Source: Sphingobacterium sp. UBA2700 (GTDB lineage Bacteria; Bacteroidota; Bacteroidia; Sphingobacteriales; Sphingobacteriaceae). From it: DNA of 64,000 bases. The translations under genes and the position numbers were made by a program. The notes under the pieces are model-generated. The model was not told the origin of the DNA. It saw only the letters and a program-made list of their open reading frames with translations, and searched no databases. Position 1 is the first letter of the stretch, and each line of letters opens with the position of its first letter. The DNA is taken from positions 57,530 to 121,529 of the forward strand of contig DELI01000035.1 of assembly GCA_002354335.1 (NCBI GenBank), written 5' to 3'. This document shows, one piece after another, positions 26,719 to 36,558 of the stretch.

Positions 26719-28860
26719 TTATTTTAAGATAATTTCATCGCAGGCGAATCCAACATTTTTATCTTTTGTGATGATTAGTTTTAGCGTATTATCTGTTTCG
26801 TTGATCGTTAGTGGAATGTTGTAGGTTAATTTCTTCAACTTTTCTGTCGAGGTCTGCAGTTCTTGGCGGGCAATATTGCTTCTCGTATCGGAGCCGACTT
26901 GTATAGCCTTCGGCAAGGCGAGTTTATGTTTTTTATCGACCAGGAAACTAAGCTGCAGGTTTTTGCTCTGCCGGATCTGGTCTGTCATGGGTATCTCAAT
27001 CTTTAAGTCGTCTTGCGTAAAGATCATCCAGTTGTTATAATAGTCGAGAAAGCCTATTGCGCCATCGGTTAAGACGCTAGGATCATTATAGTCTTCGTCG
27101 AGCTTACTCTTTACCGCTAGGAGCTGTCCAAACAGTTGATTTTGATAGCTTGACTTTAGGAGATCGTCCCATTGGCGCAGGTAGTCCTGAAAGCTGTTGT
27201 TCACCTCATTATACGTCTGCAGCCCTGACATGCTGCGTATTGATTTGAATTCGTCCAATCGCGATTTGATGTCTGCATGGATTTGCAACTGCTTTGTTTT
27301 CGGATCATAGTTTCCCCAGCCATGTTGCTGCAGGCCATTTGCTCGCGCAATTTCCAACAGTTGAAAAAGACTGCTCAGCTGTAGCTTCATCAGCTCGGAC
27401 TGAAATTCGGGCTTGCTATTCTTTTGTGCAACAGAAAGGGCATCGTAAAATTTCTGAAGCACATCGTCATTCAAATACTTTTTAGTAGACTGTTGTATGC
27501 CTCCATAAATATCAAGCGTAGGCTTGTTTGTGAGGGCTTTCAGGTTGATATCGATGAAGTAATCGCTCAAGGGTTTCCCCTGTTCTCCTGCAATGTAATG
27601 GAAATAGTCGCGTATAAGCTGTTCGACATTAGCGTCCGGATTTTCCATAAGTTTGGCGTAAGCTATTGCTTTTAACTGTTCAAATGCCGCGTAGCCTGTT
27701 TCGTTTCCTTGCATGAAAATCCCAGTTACCCCCATAGACCGATAGAACTTAAGGTTTTCCTGTCGTAGCAGCAGGGTGGGATAGGCGTCCATATAATTAT
27801 CGAAATTGACCGCATAGTCCCAGACGAATAGTTGATTCGTGACGGATTTCCACTTTTTAAAGCGTTCCGCTATTTTGTTCTTTTGTTTTGAATCCGCCAA
27901 CACAACCCCTTTTGGAAAGTCCATCGTGCTGATGATCACGCCTGTATTGGAGGGCATGACTTTCTCGGGTGGCGTAGAAGTCGTAACATAGTCGGAAGTA
28001 AAGAAAACTGCTTGCGGAAAGCTTGCTGCGAGCTTGCTGATGAGATGAACAACCGCCGGTGTTGCATTGGTTTCGGTATTTCCCAACTTCTTGCAGGCAT
28101 CACATTGACAGACCAATTCGTTGTCATTCGGCATGATGACGAAGTATTTCTTCTCTGGCGCATTGTCCAGTGACTCCTTAATGGCAGATTTTAATGCTGC
28201 CTCAAGTGCGGGACTTGAAAAGTTGTATTGCTCCTCGTTGGGTGCCCCGTCGATGATAGCATACATAGCCTCTGTGGGACGAATCAACTTATGGATATTG
28301 TGTCCCCAAAGGCCCCATTGGTTTTCCAAACTTTGGGTGTTAAAGCGCTGTTGAAAAGCAAGGGTGCTGTTTGCCGGAAAATAGGGCTCGCGGTAGGCAA
28401 ATGCGAAGGCCCTTTCATTGTCTGTATGCAGATTGGCAGGCAGCAGGATTTGTTCAAGGGCAAGCGACTGGTAGTCGGTATTGAAATCCTCTTCTGGATA
28501 CACGTATGTATTGAAAAAGTAATGTATTGCGAGTATAAGATTGTCATTCGAATTGCCCGTGATATGAAGATGTTGCCCATCGCTTTTAATTGCGAATAAT
28601 TTTTCGCTGTCCCGCTCTAGGTTGATATGGATCAGCGGGCCTGCAGATGCGTTTTTCATCGTTGTCGCAAGTTCTATTTCCTTGCCCGTAGCCTTTTTAA
28701 ATAAGGTCCTGAACAGATCGATTGATTTGGAAGCATCTTCTTTTTCAACAAGAATGTAGGGTAGCACCGAGTCTTTTTTGAATAACAAAAGACCCGATGC
28801 ATTGCTGCATGCTGAGAACAGGCAAATAATAAAAACTGTTAGTGCCAACCAACGTCCCAT
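26719..28860 (-). CDS. DUF4838 lipoprotein, glycosidase-like
   Basis: 713 residues. Lipoprotein signal with LFSAC near residue 17. An N-terminal alpha/beta domain (about 25-130) precedes a TIM-barrel-like DUF4838 core (about 180-480) with FVIMPNDNELVCQCDACKK, VFFTSDYVTT, LFVWDYAVNFDNYMDAYPTL and TGIFMQGNETGYAAFEQL. The C-terminal part is a beta-sandwich. DUF4838 is distantly related to alpha-glucuronidase and GH20-like barrels, so a glycan-cleaving or -modifying role is likely. In this operon it takes the place that a PgaB-like polysaccharide-modifying lipoprotein has in PNAG systems (inference). Confidence 0.8.
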   Translation of the reverse strand: MGRWLALTVFIICLFSACSNASGLLLFKKDSVLPYILVEKEDASKSIDLFRTLFKKATGKEIELATTMKNASAGPLIHINLERDSEKLFAIKSDGQHLHITGNSNDNLILAIHYFFNTYVYPEEDFNTDYQSLALEQILLPANLHTDNERAFAFAYREPYFPANSTLAFQQRFNTQSLENQWGLWGHNIHKLIRPTEAMYAIIDGAPNEEQYNFSSPALEAALKSAIKESLDNAPEKKYFVIMPNDNELVCQCDACKKLGNTETNATPAVVHLISKLAASFPQAVFFTSDYVTTSTPPEKVMPSNTGVIISTMDFPKGVVLADSKQKNKIAERFKKWKSVTNQLFVWDYAVNFDNYMDAYPTLLLRQENLKFYRSMGVTGIFMQGNETGYAAFEQLKAIAYAKLMENPDANVEQLIRDYFHYIAGEQGKPLSDYFIDINLKALTNKPTLDIYGGIQQSTKKYLNDDVLQKFYDALSVAQKNSKPEFQSELMKLQLSSLFQLLEIARANGLQQHGWGNYDPKTKQLQIHADIKSRLDEFKSIRSMSGLQTYNEVNNSFQDYLRQWDDLLKSSYQNQLFGQLLAVKSKLDEDYNDPSVLTDGAIGFLDYYNNWMIFTQDDLKIEIPMTDQIRQSKNLQLSFLVDKKHKLALPKAIQVGSDTRSNIARQELQTSTEKLKKLTYNIPLTINETDNTLKLIITKDKNVGFACDEIILK

Positions 28861-28864
28861 ATCC

Positions 28865-31720
28865 TTAAAATTTGGTGGTGAACATCAAACTGACGTTGTA
28901 CTGGTTGATGAATGCCTCATCGCCCATTTTATAGCTCGACCAGGTTCCCAGCAAACCTATGGCAGATTTATAGCCAATATGATGGCGATAGCCTGCACCG
29001 ACCATGCTATTTGCATAGGACAGGAAATTGTTGAGTTGGAAGTCTAAGCGTTGGTCCTCCGGGGCATTACCCATACCGGCCATTACCGTAAAATAATCGA
29101 GCTCGTTAGCGAGGTAGAACCTCGACTGCAGCAGGACATTGTAGTAATTATCATCGCTATCGGTCATATAGAAGGCTTTACCATTTAACCAAATGCCATT
29201 CCACGCGCGTTCTATTCCTACGAGTGCTGTGTAGAAATTTGCATCATTAGAAAGTTTAGCGTAGCGGCCACCAATTTCAAGCTGCCAATCTTTTGCGAAT
29301 GGCTGGAAGTAGGATATGGAGGCTTTATATTTTTGAAAAAATTGATTCGCAATTCCTGCGCTGAACAAAAAGCTGGATTTGTTTTTCAACTTTAGGTACC
29401 AGTCCACTTCCCCCTGTATGCCGACGCCGTTGTTTTTACCGGCATAATTGCCACGAATGACGAAAGTGTTGAAATCGTCGATGCGTCGAGCGTATTCGAG
29501 CGAGGCAACGGGAATATTAAGTAAAACAGAATCTGACTTGACATTGGTGAACGATGCGGTGATACTGTTTTTAAAATACTTTGAACGCAGAAACCTGATA
29601 TGTTCTTTTATAGCTTCTAGCTTATCGGCGCTAGGAACATATTGCTGGTAATAATCTAGTGCATTTTCCCATTCTCCGGTATTTTCGTAAATAACAGCCT
29701 TCTGATAGATCAGGTCGTTTTGGTTGGGGTGCTGCTGCAGACATTGGTCGACAAGTTGCATTGCCTCCTGATGCTGTTTGCGCTCGTTTAAAAGGCTCAG
29801 AAGTTTTAGCGAGCTGTTCAGGTCACGAGGATTTTCTTCGATAATCTGTTTATACACGACAATTGCTTCGTCCTGTTGGTTGGCTGCTTCCAGCGCACGC
29901 CCTGTCAGGAACATCTCCTCGGCCCAAGCCATGCTGATCGTGTCATTATAGGGATATTCCCGACGCAGGTCTCCCAATAGCTCTGCCGCACGCTTATGGT
30001 TTTTCATTTCGCCTTGAATTCCCGCTAAGCGCATTCTCAGATCCCTATGATTAGGGAATTGGACGAGTGCAGACTCAATAAATCGAGCAGATTCATCCAA
30101 CTTTTTTTGGGAAACCCGCGCATTCAGACCATATAGATAGGATTGTAGATTGTCCGGTTTGATACTGATCACATAATCGGATATGTCGACAACCTCATCA
30201 TATTTTTCCTGTAAGATTAGCGCCTTGATATACTGGTTGGACAAGAGCTCTAACTCTTCTGGAAATAAAGTTGAATGGGGAAATTGGGTGTGGAATTGCT
30301 TCGCCACATTTAATCCGGCAGCATAATCTGCACAATTTCTTAAATATTCTATTTTCATCAGCAGGTACCTCTCTTCCTGTGGATGTTGGGCGATAAGCGC
30401 ATCGATGGCCTGTGTTGCCTGATCTTTGTTACGAAGTCCTACATAGGAATTAAAAAGGCCTTCTCTGGAAATCGTAGCATAATCCGGGTTTTTCACTGTA
30501 ATAAGAAAGCCTTGTAGCGCTTTTGCATATTCCTCATTTTTTAAATCGGCTTTGGCTTGGTTGAAACGGATCTGGTGAAACTTTGCGGCGATGTCCGTAT
30601 CGTTTGGATAGAGTTGATTTAATCGATCGTATAAGGCTTCAGCCTTAGAGGTTTGTTGAGTCCTTTCAAAAACTTGAATCTGCTTCAGCAATAAGGTTTT
30701 ATCGTTGGGTCTGCTGCGTAGTGCAGGGCTTAATAACTCTTGTGCATCATCCAGTTTACCGCGCTCTAATGCAGTGTTCAACAGGAATTTAAAAGCTTCA
30801 CTATCTCCTCGGTTGCTATTGTAGATTTTCCAATACAGGACATATGGGTCATTATTGACCTGTACCCTCGCGGACTCGCTGACCAAATAGTCTAGTTGTT
30901 TTCTCAATTGTGGACTATTGTTTTTGCGCAGCGCCTCCTGCAAGGTGGCGATAGCTTGGGTATAATTGCCTTGACTCTCCAATATGCTCGCTTTTTTAGC
31001 AAGAAATGTAGAATTGCCGGGCATAAAGAATAAAGCCTTATTCGTGCTATTCAGGGCTTCGCTGTAGTCGCCCAGCTTAATCTGCGTATTGATGAGGTTG
31101 TCAAACATTTCAGGATCTCGCTTGGTAGTCAGCAATGCGTTCTGATATTGCATAGCGGCTTCTTCCAAATTCTCTTTCTTGAGAGAATTCGACGCACTTT
31201 CTCTGATAATGGTATTGTAGGTTTTCCGAACCCCCTCATCGTTAGGGAATATTTGCAGCAGTCGGGAGATGGACTTTTCAGCTTCTACGTTATTATGTAG
31301 CTCGCGATAAAGGTTGACCTTTTTTAGCCAAAGATCCTTATCGTAGGGATTTGTTTCCAATAATTCATTGACATAACAAATGGCACTGGCATTTCTCTTG
31401 GAAAGGCTTTCAATGGTGATCATATACCGTCTGGCGTCGTCACGATCGGGACTCTTACGAAGTACGTCGAGAAGGGTCATACGAGCTTGGTCCAGCTTGC
31501 CGGTTTCCAGGTAGCATTTCCCAAGGTATTCTTTTAAATCCATGTCCATCGGTGTTTTTTGTAATCCCGTTAGACAGTATTCTGTAGCCTTTGCAAAGTT
31601 GTTCTTTTTGCCCTCTGCTCTTGCTAATTGGTAATAATCGGCATCCGACTGTGCATATGCGCAGAAGGAACTAGCGATTAGCCCAAGGCCAATCACTAGC
31701 TTTAGAAATTTACTTTGCAT
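28865..31720 (-). CDS. TPR protein with YaiO-type outer-membrane barrel
   Basis: 951 residues from the ATG ending at 31720. Signal peptide to CAYAQ near residue 24. Residues 30-700 are almost entirely TPR-like helical hairpins, roughly 17 to 19 units. The last 250 residues are amphipathic beta-strands (SFLFSAGIANQFF, LEIGGRYAKL, FYTALVGIERAW) ending in a terminal Phe, as in YaiO-family outer-membrane barrels. The layout, periplasmic TPR superhelix plus barrel, is that of the exopolysaccharide export porin PgaA. It overlaps the GT2 stop by 11 bases. Confidence 0.85.
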   Translation of the reverse strand: MQSKFLKLVIGLGLIASSFCAYAQSDADYYQLARAEGKKNNFAKATEYCLTGLQKTPMDMDLKEYLGKCYLETGKLDQARMTLLDVLRKSPDRDDARRYMITIESLSKRNASAICYVNELLETNPYDKDLWLKKVNLYRELHNNVEAEKSISRLLQIFPNDEGVRKTYNTIIRESASNSLKKENLEEAAMQYQNALLTTKRDPEMFDNLINTQIKLGDYSEALNSTNKALFFMPGNSTFLAKKASILESQGNYTQAIATLQEALRKNNSPQLRKQLDYLVSESARVQVNNDPYVLYWKIYNSNRGDSEAFKFLLNTALERGKLDDAQELLSPALRSRPNDKTLLLKQIQVFERTQQTSKAEALYDRLNQLYPNDTDIAAKFHQIRFNQAKADLKNEEYAKALQGFLITVKNPDYATISREGLFNSYVGLRNKDQATQAIDALIAQHPQEERYLLMKIEYLRNCADYAAGLNVAKQFHTQFPHSTLFPEELELLSNQYIKALILQEKYDEVVDISDYVISIKPDNLQSYLYGLNARVSQKKLDESARFIESALVQFPNHRDLRMRLAGIQGEMKNHKRAAELLGDLRREYPYNDTISMAWAEEMFLTGRALEAANQQDEAIVVYKQIIEENPRDLNSSLKLLSLLNERKQHQEAMQLVDQCLQQHPNQNDLIYQKAVIYENTGEWENALDYYQQYVPSADKLEAIKEHIRFLRSKYFKNSITASFTNVKSDSVLLNIPVASLEYARRIDDFNTFVIRGNYAGKNNGVGIQGEVDWYLKLKNKSSFLFSAGIANQFFQKYKASISYFQPFAKDWQLEIGGRYAKLSNDANFYTALVGIERAWNGIWLNGKAFYMTDSDDNYYNVLLQSRFYLANELDYFTVMAGMGNAPEDQRLDFQLNNFLSYANSMVGAGYRHHIGYKSAIGLLGTWSSYKMGDEAFINQYNVSLMFTTKF

Positions 31721-33137
31721 GTTCAACCTGTGTGTTTATATCAAACCCTTGTCTTGTCATAGTTACCCAGCGAATATCCTTTGTGGTGAAGTACTTGATG
31801 TAGCCCGCCACAGAGAAGTAGATGATGAACGGATGGTAGATAAACCCTTCTACAAGGGAGATAATCCAGAGGGAGAAGATTTCAGCATAGGTTTTATACT
31901 GTCGCTTGACGAGATAATCCATGAAAATAACCATAGAACTAATGGCGATTCCGAATGAGTAAACATACAGGAACATGAACATGATGGTCGACCAATTGAC
32001 ATCGCCCTTGATCAGGATAAGCAGAAACCAGAACAGTCCGGTGGCCTCGATTATAGGCGCTAGAAATTCGAAAATAAAGATGTATGGGAAGACGACAAAG
32101 CCTAGTTTGGGATATTGCGGATTGAAGAAGACCTTACGGTGTACCGTAAAGATTTGAGCTAACCCCGTTGCCCAACGCATTCTTTGGCGCGCAAGAATAG
32201 TGAGGTTATGAGGTCCCTCCGTCCAGCAACAGCTGACAGGGATGTAGTCTACGGTATATTTCTGCTTGCTATTGCACATGTAGATTACCATTTTGGTCAA
32301 GAGGTCCATGTCTTCCGCATGCGACTTGCCATCGTAGCCTCCGGCATTCATTGCAATTTCCTTATCGAACAGCCCTAATCCTCCGGATACATTCGGGACG
32401 CAGTTGATGAAGCTCCACCCAAGTTTGCCGAATAGATAGGAACGCATGTATTCTAACTCTTGAAATCGTGGTATCAATCGTCTCGGTGCACGAACTCTTG
32501 TGATAACTCCGTCTTTAATATCGCAACTGTTGGACATGCGTAGTACTGCCCCTACGGCAATAGTTCTGTTTTTAGAGTTGAGGATAGGCTTAATCATTTT
32601 AAGCATCGTCTTCCGCTCGAGGATGCAGTCTACGTCGGTACAGATAAAGTATGGATATTGCGAAGCGTTGATTCCCGCATTTGAAGCGTCGGCCTTGGTG
32701 CCTCCATTCACTTTGTCTACAATCGTCAGCTTGCTGAACGTCGGGTTTCTGGACTTCAAAATACGCTTAAAGGGCGCGGTTTTGATGCGTTCCATGTAGG
32801 CATAGGTTGTTTCCTCTAGATCGTATTCTTTGATTAATAATTCTAGGGTTCTATCGGTACTTCCATCATTAACAATGATGACTTCGAAGGTTGGATACTC
32901 AAGAGTTAATAGTGATTTGACATTGTCGATAATGGTTCTCTCCTCATTGAAGGCCGGTGCAATGATGGAAATACCAGGCGTTAATCGCGAGTTCATTAAG
33001 AACTCATCATCTTGTTTGGAGTTGTAAATCTTAAACCTCCAAAGCTTAACGCAGCTAAATATTCCCAGCATGAGCAAGGATAGCAGCATGAGCGAGGAAT
33101 AGAAGAATATGAAATATTCAAAATAACTGTAAATCAT
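31710..33137 (-). CDS. processive family 2 glycosyltransferase
   Basis: 475 residues. One N-terminal helix (about 10-30), a cytoplasmic GT-A domain (about 52-300) with IVNDGSTDR, the metal-binding CTDVDCILE, the HAEDMDL acceptor motif and RQRMRW (QxxRW-like), and three or more C-terminal helices (about 335-455). This is the layout of PgaC, hyaluronan and cellulose-type synthases that polymerise and translocate a beta-linked sugar. Translationally coupled to the TPR/barrel gene downstream and 30 bases after the HEAT protein. Confidence 0.9.
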   Translation of the reverse strand: MIYSYFEYFIFFYSSLMLLSLLMLGIFSCVKLWRFKIYNSKQDDEFLMNSRLTPGISIIAPAFNEERTIIDNVKSLLTLEYPTFEVIIVNDGSTDRTLELLIKEYDLEETTYAYMERIKTAPFKRILKSRNPTFSKLTIVDKVNGGTKADASNAGINASQYPYFICTDVDCILERKTMLKMIKPILNSKNRTIAVGAVLRMSNSCDIKDGVITRVRAPRRLIPRFQELEYMRSYLFGKLGWSFINCVPNVSGGLGLFDKEIAMNAGGYDGKSHAEDMDLLTKMVIYMCNSKQKYTVDYIPVSCCWTEGPHNLTILARQRMRWATGLAQIFTVHRKVFFNPQYPKLGFVVFPYIFIFEFLAPIIEATGLFWFLLILIKGDVNWSTIMFMFLYVYSFGIAISSMVIFMDYLVKRQYKTYAEIFSLWIISLVEGFIYHPFIIYFSVAGYIKYFTTKDIRWVTMTRQGFDINTQVEHAK

Positions 33138-33167
33138 GGCGAAATTAATTTAAAGTGATTATAGGAA

Positions 33168-34382
33168 TTAATTGTATATCTGTTTTTGAACGACAGTGCC
33201 GTCTTCGCGTGCCTCTAATACCACAATGTTGCTATCAGAAGGAGCTTTTAGGGTAATATTGTTCAGTGGGTTTTTTACGTGGTTTAGTATAGACTTATTG
33301 AAGCTATCGGCGGTGTTCAACATCTCGTTAAACACAGGGTGTCCATCGCTTTCGTAATAAAAGATGGCCTCTGCAATTAGCTTTTTGGAATCGTAGTTTG
33401 GACTGTTTTCAAACGCTTCGCGCATAAATTGTGTCGCATTCTTTGAGTTGATCAGAAATAGGGCTTCAATGATCGCATCCTTGCATTTATTCGGTTGGGA
33501 AGGGTAAAGTTCAATCAGCTTATCCTCAACTTTTTTTACTTGCATCTGTCCCAAAGCGACAATAGACTCTTTTCTGATCTCATGGTCCTCGCTGTCGAGT
33601 AGATGAATCAGCGTATTGACCGATCCATATTGTTTGAAGTAGCTCGCCGCTTTGATCAGGAATATCGTTTGGCTATGGTTTTTGGAATATTTTAGCCAGT
33701 TGCTAAAGTTGGGGAGGTTGTTCTTATGGTGCAATTCCAGCTGCTCCATCAGGATAATCTGATCCCAGTAGTTGATCTGGTTGTCGTCCTGATCGAAGAA
33801 TTTGAAAGGGTTATTATTACTGACTCCTATATAAGCATTTCTTGCGCCTTTGCGAACAAACCTGTTCTTGCTAAACGTATATGGTAAGATCTTTGAATCC
33901 GCAATTAATACCTTAAACCGCGACAACTGATGGAATATTTTAAGCTTGTTGGCAATGGATGAGAAATTGAGCTTACTTTCTAAGTGGTTGTCTATACCCA
34001 GCGCTTCAATTAATGGCTTATAGTTTATGGACCGTTGGATTTCGGGTTTTTCTTCGATGATTTCTTGTAGGGTGGGTATTAAGGAATAATAGGTTTTGTT
34101 ATTGAGCTTTCCGCAATGAATTCCGAAAGCTAGTTGAATCTCAGTAGGCGTTTGTAGGTTTTGGGATTCTAAGCAATCGAGGATGAACGTTCGATGCTTT
34201 TCCTTGAGTTTTTCATAGGTGCCTTGCCTAATGCGTTCGAGGAAGAATGAGATTGCTGCTGATAAAAGCATGATCATAAACATGTAAACAACAAATGTAA
34301 TTACCGCTAGGGCAACTTTAATCACGACGGGAGCAGTCAAAAATAAAAACCACAAGTCCTGTAGGGTACTGATTGTTTCCAT
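33168..34382 (-). CDS. membrane-anchored HEAT-repeat protein
   Basis: 404 residues. A strong transmembrane helix at about 20-45 followed by a large cytoplasmic helical region; residues about 245-345 contain HEAT-type repeats (GSVNTLIHLLDSEDHEIRKESIVALGQMQVKKVEDKL as the clearest, described here as two adjoining units). No catalytic motif. First gene of the operon with its own promoter. Inference: an inner-membrane scaffold that partners the synthase. Confidence 0.8.
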   Translation of the reverse strand: METISTLQDLWFLFLTAPVVIKVALAVITFVVYMFMIMLLSAAISFFLERIRQGTYEKLKEKHRTFILDCLESQNLQTPTEIQLAFGIHCGKLNNKTYYSLIPTLQEIIEEKPEIQRSINYKPLIEALGIDNHLESKLNFSSIANKLKIFHQLSRFKVLIADSKILPYTFSKNRFVRKGARNAYIGVSNNNPFKFFDQDDNQINYWDQIILMEQLELHHKNNLPNFSNWLKYSKNHSQTIFLIKAASYFKQYGSVNTLIHLLDSEDHEIRKESIVALGQMQVKKVEDKLIELYPSQPNKCKDAIIEALFLINSKNATQFMREAFENSPNYDSKKLIAEAIFYYESDGHPVFNEMLNTADSFNKSILNHVKNPLNNITLKAPSDSNIVVLEAREDGTVVQKQIYN

Positions 34383-34477
34383 AATAGGTTAAATAATGTG
34401 AATTTTGATTTTTACAATACATAGTCAACTATCGTTTGGAATATCAGTCGATTGACCTATGCACTGCGTTAGTGAAA

Positions 34478-34485
34478 CAAATGTA
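34478..34485 (-). promoter_or_regulatory. promoter -7 element of the polysaccharide operon
   Basis: TACATTTG on the minus strand, about 95 bases before the HEAT gene, with a TTG 17 bases upstream. The long leader could carry regulation. Confidence 0.55.
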
Positions 34486-34519
34486 GTATGTGTTTTTTGG
34501 CGCAATAATTTTGGTGGTG

Positions 34520-34946
34520 GACAAAAAGTGTACAAATTTTGAGCGTTTAAACACATTTTCGGGCATTTTATTGGAATAATAGGGACGGTTCGGGGACAGT
34601 CGTGGGCCAGAAATCAGAGAATGGAGACTAATAAAGGATTTTGGAGAGGACAAGTGGGGGACATCTTAAGACATGTAGGTATCCATCGATTACATCCTGT
34701 AAAAACACTAGTCAGAATTGATGACATTATCTAAAAGAAGGGATTTATTGGGCGAGTGTGTGTAAATTTCGGATAAAAGTCTTCCGTTGCCTCCCTGTAG
34801 CTAAATCGCTTCACTTGAAAATAAAAACAACAAAAGATGAGCTAAGTCACTATCAATCTGACCTTTTTAAAATAGATTAAAACCGTGTTTGAACATCAAT
34901 CCATATCCCTGATTGCTGTACCGTTACGATTTATTACCTAATAAAC
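34520..34946. other. intergenic region, nothing assigned
   Basis: About 430 bases between divergent genes. No open frame, RNA or convincing hairpin seen. Confidence 0.4.
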
Positions 34947-35441
34947 ATGCACATGAATTACAAATTTTTGATTAATGAAGGAACTGGGTATAAGACTCGT
35001 CACCACTTTTCCCTTTTCCACTTTATACCCTTGATCTGGGTGATCTTGAGAATTGCATTAATTATTTATTTCGATCATCTTAAGATGGGAGCGGGCATTT
35101 CTCTAGTGTCCCTATTGTTCTTCTTGATCATCATGTCAAAAAAATCTAACCTCCGAATCTACCCGCAGGACCGGCTTATTCGAGTAAATAGAGACCGATA
35201 TGCCATGGGGCCGGATTTATACTCTTTTTCAGATCTAGAGGAGTTCGAACTCGAAACCCTATACCTGTTGCGTATCCCTATTAATACGACCTTATATGCC
35301 CGATTTCGCTTGGAGGATAGATGCTATCGGCGGACTGTAACCATGTCATTTTATCGAACAAACATATTATTCTTATTGGAAGAGTTGGAAGCTGTTGTTA
35401 AGGTCGGTTGTTCCATTGCTGACAAACCTGAAGGCGAATAA
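34947..35441 (+). CDS. small two-helix membrane protein
   Basis: 164 residues. Two transmembrane helices (about 26-43 and 49-64) and a soluble C-terminal domain (about 70-160) with beta-strand character, resembling a PH-like domain of bacterial membrane proteins. I do not recognise the family. Start at ATG 34947 or the second ATG at 34953. It is encoded alone between two sugar-related clusters. Confidence 0.65.
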   Translation: MHMNYKFLINEGTGYKTRHHFSLFHFIPLIWVILRIALIIYFDHLKMGAGISLVSLLFFLIIMSKKSNLRIYPQDRLIRVNRDRYAMGPDLYSFSDLEEFELETLYLLRIPINTTLYARFRLEDRCYRRTVTMSFYRTNILFLLEELEAVVKVGCSIADKPEGE

Positions 35442-35477
35442 TTGATGAAATTGGAAAATGGATAATTTTTTCTCCTT

Positions 35478-36548
35478 TTAGATCCTGACTAACAAATATC
35501 CCATCCAAAATGCCAGATTACTCTCTGCGCCTTGATTCTGGTTTACGCCATAGGATTCCAACCCATCATAACAAGATACCTCTACAGGATTATATAAACT
35601 TCGCCTCATATCATTCTTTCCCAAATACCACAAAAAGGCCATGTTTGCCTTATTAAGCCAAATTTCTTTTCCATCCAACCTATACAGCTCCTGATACAAT
35701 AACATAATTGAAGGAACCTCAATAGGTTGCTGACCGAACGTATTTGGTTTCTCTCCCTTTCTATACCAGCCCTCATTACCGATAATGGAGAGATGATTCT
35801 CTCGAAATAATATTTTATCCAAGAAATGAAAACTCTCTATGCCAATTGCTTCCCAATCTTTGTTGTTTAATATCCTAGCCGCTCGAATTAAACTTAAGGG
35901 AACAACGGCATTATCATAGGATATAATCTCCTCATACCAATACCAACTTGCAGTAGCGCAAGCCTGGTATTCGCCTACTAGAAATGCCGACAATTCCTGC
36001 AATTTCGCTAAATACTGCCCATCATTGGGCTTAAAGGTCAATGCATCGACAAGTCCCAAAATCAAATAAGCCACAGCGCGAACAGAGCGGACTCCCGAAA
36101 AGTGCGGTATGGAACGATTAAATAGATCAAAAGCAAGTGGGTGATAGGCCGAAAAGCGATCATTCGCCAATAGGACACCTAAAGACCAAATACATCGTCC
36201 GACGCTATCGTCAGAGCCTACATCTTCGAGAAAGCGAAGATCGTAAGACATAAAGTTTCGAAACCTGCCATCCTCTCGTTGGGCGTAAGCAACAAAAGAG
36301 AGGTAAGATCGAAAAAGGGGATGATCTAAGGTCGGATATCCGAACTCATTAGCTAATACAAACAAAAGCATAGCCCGGCAATTGTCGTCCAGGCAATACC
36401 CATGTCTATAGTCTGGGATATTGTATAAAGCATGCTGATAAATCCCCGTTGCACTACTTATTTTTTCAATATATCGTAAATCTAAACGAGGCACCGCCAC
36501 AAAAAAGCGCTCAAGTTCCTGATTTATCTCTTCTTTATTCAATACCAA
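35478..36548 (-). CDS. helical-barrel glycosidase-like protein
   Basis: 356 residues with no ATG near the beginning: the frame starts with TTG at 36548 (or 36542) after an AAAGGGAT sequence. The protein is all-helical, with HGYCLDDNCRAML, REDGRFRNFM, SDDSVGRCIWSLG and CYDGLESYGVNQNQGAES motifs of an alpha/alpha toroid glycan-active fold, which is commonly found next to GT4 and GH130 genes. No signal peptide, so cytoplasmic. Substrate probably a mannose-type glycan, by context only. Ten bases after the GT4 gene. Confidence 0.7.
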   Translation of the reverse strand: MVLNKEEINQELERFFVAVPRLDLRYIEKISSATGIYQHALYNIPDYRHGYCLDDNCRAMLLFVLANEFGYPTLDHPLFRSYLSFVAYAQREDGRFRNFMSYDLRFLEDVGSDDSVGRCIWSLGVLLANDRFSAYHPLAFDLFNRSIPHFSGVRSVRAVAYLILGLVDALTFKPNDGQYLAKLQELSAFLVGEYQACATASWYWYEEIISYDNAVVPLSLIRAARILNNKDWEAIGIESFHFLDKILFRENHLSIIGNEGWYRKGEKPNTFGQQPIEVPSIMLLYQELYRLDGKEIWLNKANMAFLWYLGKNDMRRSLYNPVEVSCYDGLESYGVNQNQGAESNLAFWMGYLLVRI

Positions 36549-36558
36549 TAATCCCTTT

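Noticed and set aside
34444..34653. 69-codon minus-strand frame upstream of the HEAT gene
   Set aside because: Covers the operon promoter, composition is not protein-like, and no family is recognised.
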